Source of the DNA: Myxococcales bacterium
GTDB taxonomy: Bacteria; Myxococcota_A; Polyangia; Haliangiales; Haliangiaceae
Direction: 5' to 3'
NCBI GenBank assembly: GCA_016707895.1
Contig: JADJGV010000034.1
Coordinates: 868,001 to 932,000, forward strand
Length of the DNA: 64,000 nt
The position numbers and the translations under genes were made by a program. Every line of letters starts with the position of its first letter. Within the stretch, counting starts at the first letter, position 1. The notes under the pieces are model-generated. The model made no database searches. It was not told where the DNA came from and worked only from the letters and a program-made list of their open reading frames with translations. This document shows positions 60,523-64,000 of the stretch, piece after piece.

Positions 60523-61830
60523 TCAACCGCGCTCACCCATCCAGTCTTCGGGCAACCCGGCGCGCAGCCGCGTGGCCAGCGCGCGGAGGCCGTCGATCGC
60601 GTCGGCCACGTCGTCATCGGCGCGCGCGGAGAGCACCTCGCCGAAGGTGAAGCCGATCGCGTCCGGCGCCCGTGGCGGTGGACCCGGGGCGCTCGCGCCG
60701 CGCCGATGGGCCAGGTCGCTGGTGGTCGATCGCAGCGCCGCGGCCAGGTACGCGTGGGACTCGCGGCGGTCCTCGGCCAGCGCCGCCGCGAGCTCGCGGT
60801 GGCACCAGCGCTGATCGATCGCCGCGAGCAGCGACGCCATCTCGCACACCGCGATCGGCACGTCACTCCGCAGCGCGCGGCGCACCAGCGGCAGCGCGCG
60901 GTCGGGCAGCCGCTCGAGGGCGAGGGTCGCGAAGTCGGCGAGGAGCGGGTGCCCGCCGTAGCCCGCGACCCGCGAGAGCCCGGCCCAGGCGTCGAAGCGC
61001 TCGCGCACGAGCTCGCGCTCGAGGTCGCGTTCGAGCAGGTAGGCGCAGGCCTGGTACGGCGAGAACGGATGATCGACCGCGACGTCGGCGCGGCGGAGCG
61101 CCTCGGCGACCGCCGCCGTCACGTCGACGTCGGGCCGCGCGCGCAAGAGCTCGATGGCGCGACCCTCGTGCCAGTCCTTACGGCCGAACAGCGGCCGGCA
61201 CAGGCCCACGGCCTCCTCGGCGGTGGTCCCGCGCAGGGCCAGGGGTAGCAGGTCGCCGGGGCGCTCCGACGCGTGGACCCTCATCGACAACCACGCCCGG
61301 TGGGCGGCGACGTGGGCCTCGTCACCGCCCGGTTCGATGATGGCCAGCCAGCGCGCCCGGCCGTCCGCGGTGTCGAGCTCGGCGGCGACCTCGCCGGCGC
61401 GCGCCTCGAGCTCCGGCGCCAGCGTGACGTGGTTCTTGTACTTCGTCGTGTACCGCACCAGCCCGACGGCGGCGAGCTCGTGGATCCCATCAACGATCAC
61501 GTCGTCCGATGGGCGCCAGCGCCAGAGGCGCGGCTCGGCGATGCGGGTCGGCGACGTCGCGAGCGACGCGACCCGGGCCGTGAAGAACCACGTGTCGATC
61601 ACCTCGCCGGTCTCGGTCAGGAAGTCGGCGTCGAGCAGCTCGCCGTCGGGGCCGGTCAAGCACAGGCCGATGCCGTGGCGGCGGTAGGTCCAGCCTGCAT
61701 GCCCCGGCAGGTCGCCGTCGTCGTCGTCGCGGTCGAGGGCCGCGCGCGCGACCGCGTGGTGCCAGCGCTGGCGCTCGCGCTGCACGAGGAGCGCGACGAC
61801 CAGCCAGCTCAGGTGCGGTGGGCCCCACAT
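60523..61830 (-). CDS. hypothetical protein upstream of the PLD-helicase
   Basis: A 435-residue soluble protein starting at ATG 61830. The first 100 residues have a short alpha/beta domain with HGIGLCLTGPDGELLDADFL, which resembles the DUF6896 type. The rest is helical in pairs (LLERDLERELVRERFDAWAG, LPDRALPLVRRALRSDVPIA, LLAAIDQRWCHRELAAAL), like HEAT repeats. It lies 207 bases upstream of the PLD-helicase gene on the same strand. A shared transcript is possible. No enzymatic motif is seen. Confidence 0.6.
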   Translation of the reverse strand: MWGPPHLSWLVVALLVQRERQRWHHAVARAALDRDDDDGDLPGHAGWTYRRHGIGLCLTGPDGELLDADFLTETGEVIDTWFFTARVASLATSPTRIAEPRLWRWRPSDDVIVDGIHELAAVGLVRYTTKYKNHVTLAPELEARAGEVAAELDTADGRARWLAIIEPGGDEAHVAAHRAWLSMRVHASERPGDLLPLALRGTTAEEAVGLCRPLFGRKDWHEGRAIELLRARPDVDVTAAVAEALRRADVAVDHPFSPYQACAYLLERDLERELVRERFDAWAGLSRVAGYGGHPLLADFATLALERLPDRALPLVRRALRSDVPIAVCEMASLLAAIDQRWCHRELAAALAEDRRESHAYLAAALRSTTSDLAHRRGASAPGPPPRAPDAIGFTFGEVLSARADDDVADAIDGLRALATRLRAGLPEDWMGERG

Positions 61831-61957
61831 CGCGAGAGCATACGGCCAGTGGTGTCCCGTCAGGCCGCATGACCGGCCTCGCCGCGATCACCGTCCCGGC
61901 CGTCGCCGCGCCCAGCGCCGGGCAGATCGAATCGGCCGGCGAGGCGTCGACACGGAC

Positions 61958-62389
61958 ATGCGGTGTTCGACGGTCCGGTTGCGTGCGCTCGGCCTCGCGC
62001 TCCTGGTCCTCGGCTGCCGGGCCACCGGCCCGCCGTCGCGCGCGGTCCCCGCACCGGCGAGCGAGGCGGCCGTGGCGGTAGCCGGGGCACCGGCCGGGAC
62101 GCCGGTCGATCCATGGCAGGCGTGCGCGGTCGACGACGACTGTGCCGTGGTGGAGATCGACCGCGGCGCGTGCGACCTCTGCGCGAACACGTACGCGGTC
62201 GCGCGCGGGCGAGCCGACGAGGCGCGCGCGCGCGCCGCGCTGACAGAGCCGGTCGAGGTCTGCACGGATCGCGATCACTCGTGCCCGGCGGCGACCGCCG
62301 CCTGCGTCGACGGCGCCTGCGCGCTGCAGGTCCCCGCCGACCCGCCACGCGCGGCGCGCCGCTGGTTCAACCCGCTGCCGGCCCGCTGA
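61958..62389 (+). CDS. Cys-rich lipoprotein
   Basis: A 143-residue lipoprotein. MRCSTVRLRALGLALLVLGC gives the lipobox. A Pro/Ala-rich linker leads to a small disulphide-rich domain: WQACAVDDDCAVVEIDRGAC and DLC, then EVCTDRDHSC and AACVDGACAL. Eight Cys in pairs suggest four disulphides. Short proteins with the ACAVDDDC/CVDGAC pattern are common in myxobacteria; the role is unknown. It precedes the second CotH gene by 41 bases and may be co-transcribed with it. Confidence 0.75.
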   Translation: MRCSTVRLRALGLALLVLGCRATGPPSRAVPAPASEAAVAVAGAPAGTPVDPWQACAVDDDCAVVEIDRGACDLCANTYAVARGRADEARARAALTEPVEVCTDRDHSCPAATAACVDGACALQVPADPPRAARRWFNPLPAR

Positions 62390-62430
62390 CCTTCGGCTGG
62401 TCGCGGCCGCCGCTCGTGTACGATGGAGAG

Positions 62431-64000
62431 ATGCGTCCTCGCCGCGGCTCGACACGATCAGGCGCTGGCGCGCTCGCGGCCATGGCGGCCGCGACCGCGG
62501 TGGTGGCGTGCAGCGGCGGGGCGCCGAACACGCCGGACGGGGCTCCGGACACGGCGGCCGACGCGGTCGCGGGCAGCTGCGGCGACGGGGTGGTCGACCC
62601 GGGCGAGGCGTGCGACGACGGCCGCAACGACGCCCTGGGCGGTGGCTGCCTGCCGGGGTGCCAGGCGAGCGACGACAGCGACCAGGTGTTCGCCCGCCCG
62701 CTGGTCGAGGTGGCGCTGACCTTGCCGGCGTCCGAGTGGGAGCTGCTGCGCCACGAGCGCAAGCCCCGCCACGTCATCTTCGGCGGCGCTGACTGCCGCA
62801 ACGTCAGCTTGCCGAGCCCGTACCAGTGGCACGCGGCCGAGGTCACGATCGACGGCGTCGCGCTCGGCGCGGTCGGCCTGCGCAAGAAGGGGCACATCGG
62901 GTCGCAGACCGACCTGCGGCCGGCTCTCAAGCTCGACTTCGATCGCGTCTCGCCGGGCGGCCGCTACCACGGCCTCGAGGGGGTGGCGCTCAACAACGAC
63001 CGGAGCGACCCCTCGCATGCGCGTGCCTGCGTCAGCTACCAGGTGTTCCGCGCTGCCGGCGTCCCGGCGCCGCGCTGCACGCTGGCCCACGTGACGGTCA
63101 ACGGCGAGGATCAGGGCGTGTACGGCCTGGTCGAGGAGATCGACGCGCACTTCCTGGCCCGGCAGTTCGCGCAACCCGGCGGCAACCTGTACGAGGGCAC
63201 CGCCAACGACTTCCGGCCCGACGCCATCGGCGGGTTCGATCGCGAGACCAACCAAGGCGACCCGTCGCGGGCCGACCTCGACGCCGTGCTGGCGGCGCTG
63301 GACGCGGCCGACGCCGAGGTCGAGGCGGCGCTGGCGGCGGTGATCGATCTCGATCAGTTCTACCGGTTCTGGGCGACCGAGATCGTGGTGTGGCACCGCG
63401 ACGGCTACAGCGGCAACGCCAACAACTTCTACCTGTACGCCGACCCGGCCCGGGGCGGCCGGATGGTGTTCCTGCCGTGGGGCACCGACGCTGCCCTCTC
63501 GGTCGACAACCGACCCGAGGTGCCCGACTCGGTGCTGGCGTTCTCGGCGCTCAGCCGGCGCCTGATCCTGCTCGCCAGCGGACGCGCTCGGCTGAACGCC
63601 GAGGTCGACGCCGTGCTGACCGAGGCGTGGCGCCCGGCCGAGCTGATGGCGGACGTCGATCGCATCGGCCAGGTCGCCGATCCGGTGCTGCTGCCGGCCC
63701 GCGCCGCCGAGCGCGCGAGCGTGGCCGCGCAGATCAAGGCGATGATCCTCGGTCGCGCCGACGCCATCACCGCCGCCCGCGCCGCGGGCGATGCGTGGAG
63801 CCTGCCGCTGCGTACCCTGCCGTGTCGCGTCGAGGCCGAGGCCATCACGGGCACAGTCACCACCAGCTGGGACACCCTCGGGCAGACCACCTACGCCACC
63901 GGCGCGCTCACGCTGACGGTGGCCGGGCAGCCGGTCGTCGCCGTGCGGTCGGGCGCCCGGGCCGGCCTGGCCGGCGTGGACGGCCGGATCCTGGCCACCC
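62431..64000 (+). CDS. CotH-kinase lipoprotein with DUF4215-type repeat, cut by window edge
   Basis: At least 523 residues; the frame is still open at 64000. After a basic n-region a signal ending in VVAC is followed by a Cys-rich repeat CGDGVVDPGEACDDGRND ending GCLPGC, the DUF4215/Myxo-disulphide type common in this phylum. The CotH domain starts at about residue 85: VEVALTLPASEWELLRHERK, LRKKGHIGSQTDLRPALKLD, LEGVALNNDRSDPSHARACV and YGLVEEIDAHFLARQF. VFLPWGTDAALS near residue 350 matches the PWD motif of the first CotH protein. GGAG lies two bases before the ATG. The target is unknown. Confidence 0.88.
   Translation, partial: MRPRRGSTRSGAGALAAMAAATAVVACSGGAPNTPDGAPDTAADAVAGSCGDGVVDPGEACDDGRNDALGGGCLPGCQASDDSDQVFARPLVEVALTLPASEWELLRHERKPRHVIFGGADCRNVSLPSPYQWHAAEVTIDGVALGAVGLRKKGHIGSQTDLRPALKLDFDRVSPGGRYHGLEGVALNNDRSDPSHARACVSYQVFRAAGVPAPRCTLAHVTVNGEDQGVYGLVEEIDAHFLARQFAQPGGNLYEGTANDFRPDAIGGFDRETNQGDPSRADLDAVLAALDAADAEVEAALAAVIDLDQFYRFWATEIVVWHRDGYSGNANNFYLYADPARGGRMVFLPWGTDAALSVDNRPEVPDSVLAFSALSRRLILLASGRARLNAEVDAVLTEAWRPAELMADVDRIGQVADPVLLPARAAERASVAAQIKAMILGRADAITAARAAGDAWSLPLRTLPCRVEAEAITGTVTTSWDTLGQTTYATGALTLTVAGQPVVAVRSGARAGLAGVDGRILAT

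Overview
The window is very GC-rich (roughly 70-75% by eye) with almost all third codon positions G or C. It is dense in lipoproteins with clear lipoboxes. It also carries families that are common in large-genome predatory soil bacteria of the Myxococcota: CotH-kinase lipoproteins, a DUF4215-like Cys-rich repeat, a long carboxypeptidase-regulatory-repeat protein, an FG-GAP metzincin, a DUF4132 protein, and a lipoprotein beginning CNQAFGLD. A myxobacterium of the Haliangiales/Kofleriaceae type is the best guess. That is an inference from gene content; no rRNA is present to confirm it. There is no CRISPR array, no rRNA operon, and no transposase or integrase that I can recognise.

Layout. 1-9.9 kb: DUF1905 protein, a Tudor-tailed protein, CotH and LamG lipoproteins, a zinc-ribbon protein, a peptidoglycan-binding/Cys-peptidase-like protein, a rifampin ADP-ribosyltransferase (Arr), a lipoprotein 5'-nucleotidase and DoxX. 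9.9-18.7 kb: an OPT-family transporter and an M17 aminopeptidase among decayed partial copies of neighbouring genes. 18.7-34.9 kb: a PLP cysteine-synthase-type enzyme, a CapA-type protein, several lipoproteins, an ArsR-SRPBCC operon with a readable promoter/operator, an Ig-like lipoprotein coupled to an OmpW-like porin, two TetR regulators and an SDR. 34.9-43 kb: a cold-shock protein, a 741-residue orphan protein whose leader holds a perfect tRNA-like cloverleaf, a secreted metzincin with FG-GAP repeats, and a DUF4132 protein, with hairpin terminators between the last two. 43-50.6 kb: an MpaB-type oxygenase and a divergent TetR gene sharing a palindromic operator, then a second region of gene duplication and decay (tetR fragments, Kazal-like lipoproteins, paired lipoproteins) around an SDR and an orphan gene. 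50.6-64 kb: a long PLP-dependent Cys/Met-type enzyme, a lipoprotein, a 983-residue CarboxypepD_reg/PDZ membrane protein, a PLD-helicase-DUF3427 protein with an orphan gene upstream, and a second CotH lipoprotein that runs off the right edge.

How the parts relate. Most genes are monocistronic or in pairs. The clear couplings are ArsR/SRPBCC (ATGA overlap), Ig-like lipoprotein/OmpW (TGATG overlap), the 31.2-31.8 kb pair, and TetR/MpaB (divergent, shared operator). Two features stand out. One is the tRNA-like cloverleaf immediately before the ribosome-binding site of the 741-residue gene. The other is the pair of duplicate-and-decay clusters, where fragments of intact local genes recur within a few kilobases without any mobile element.
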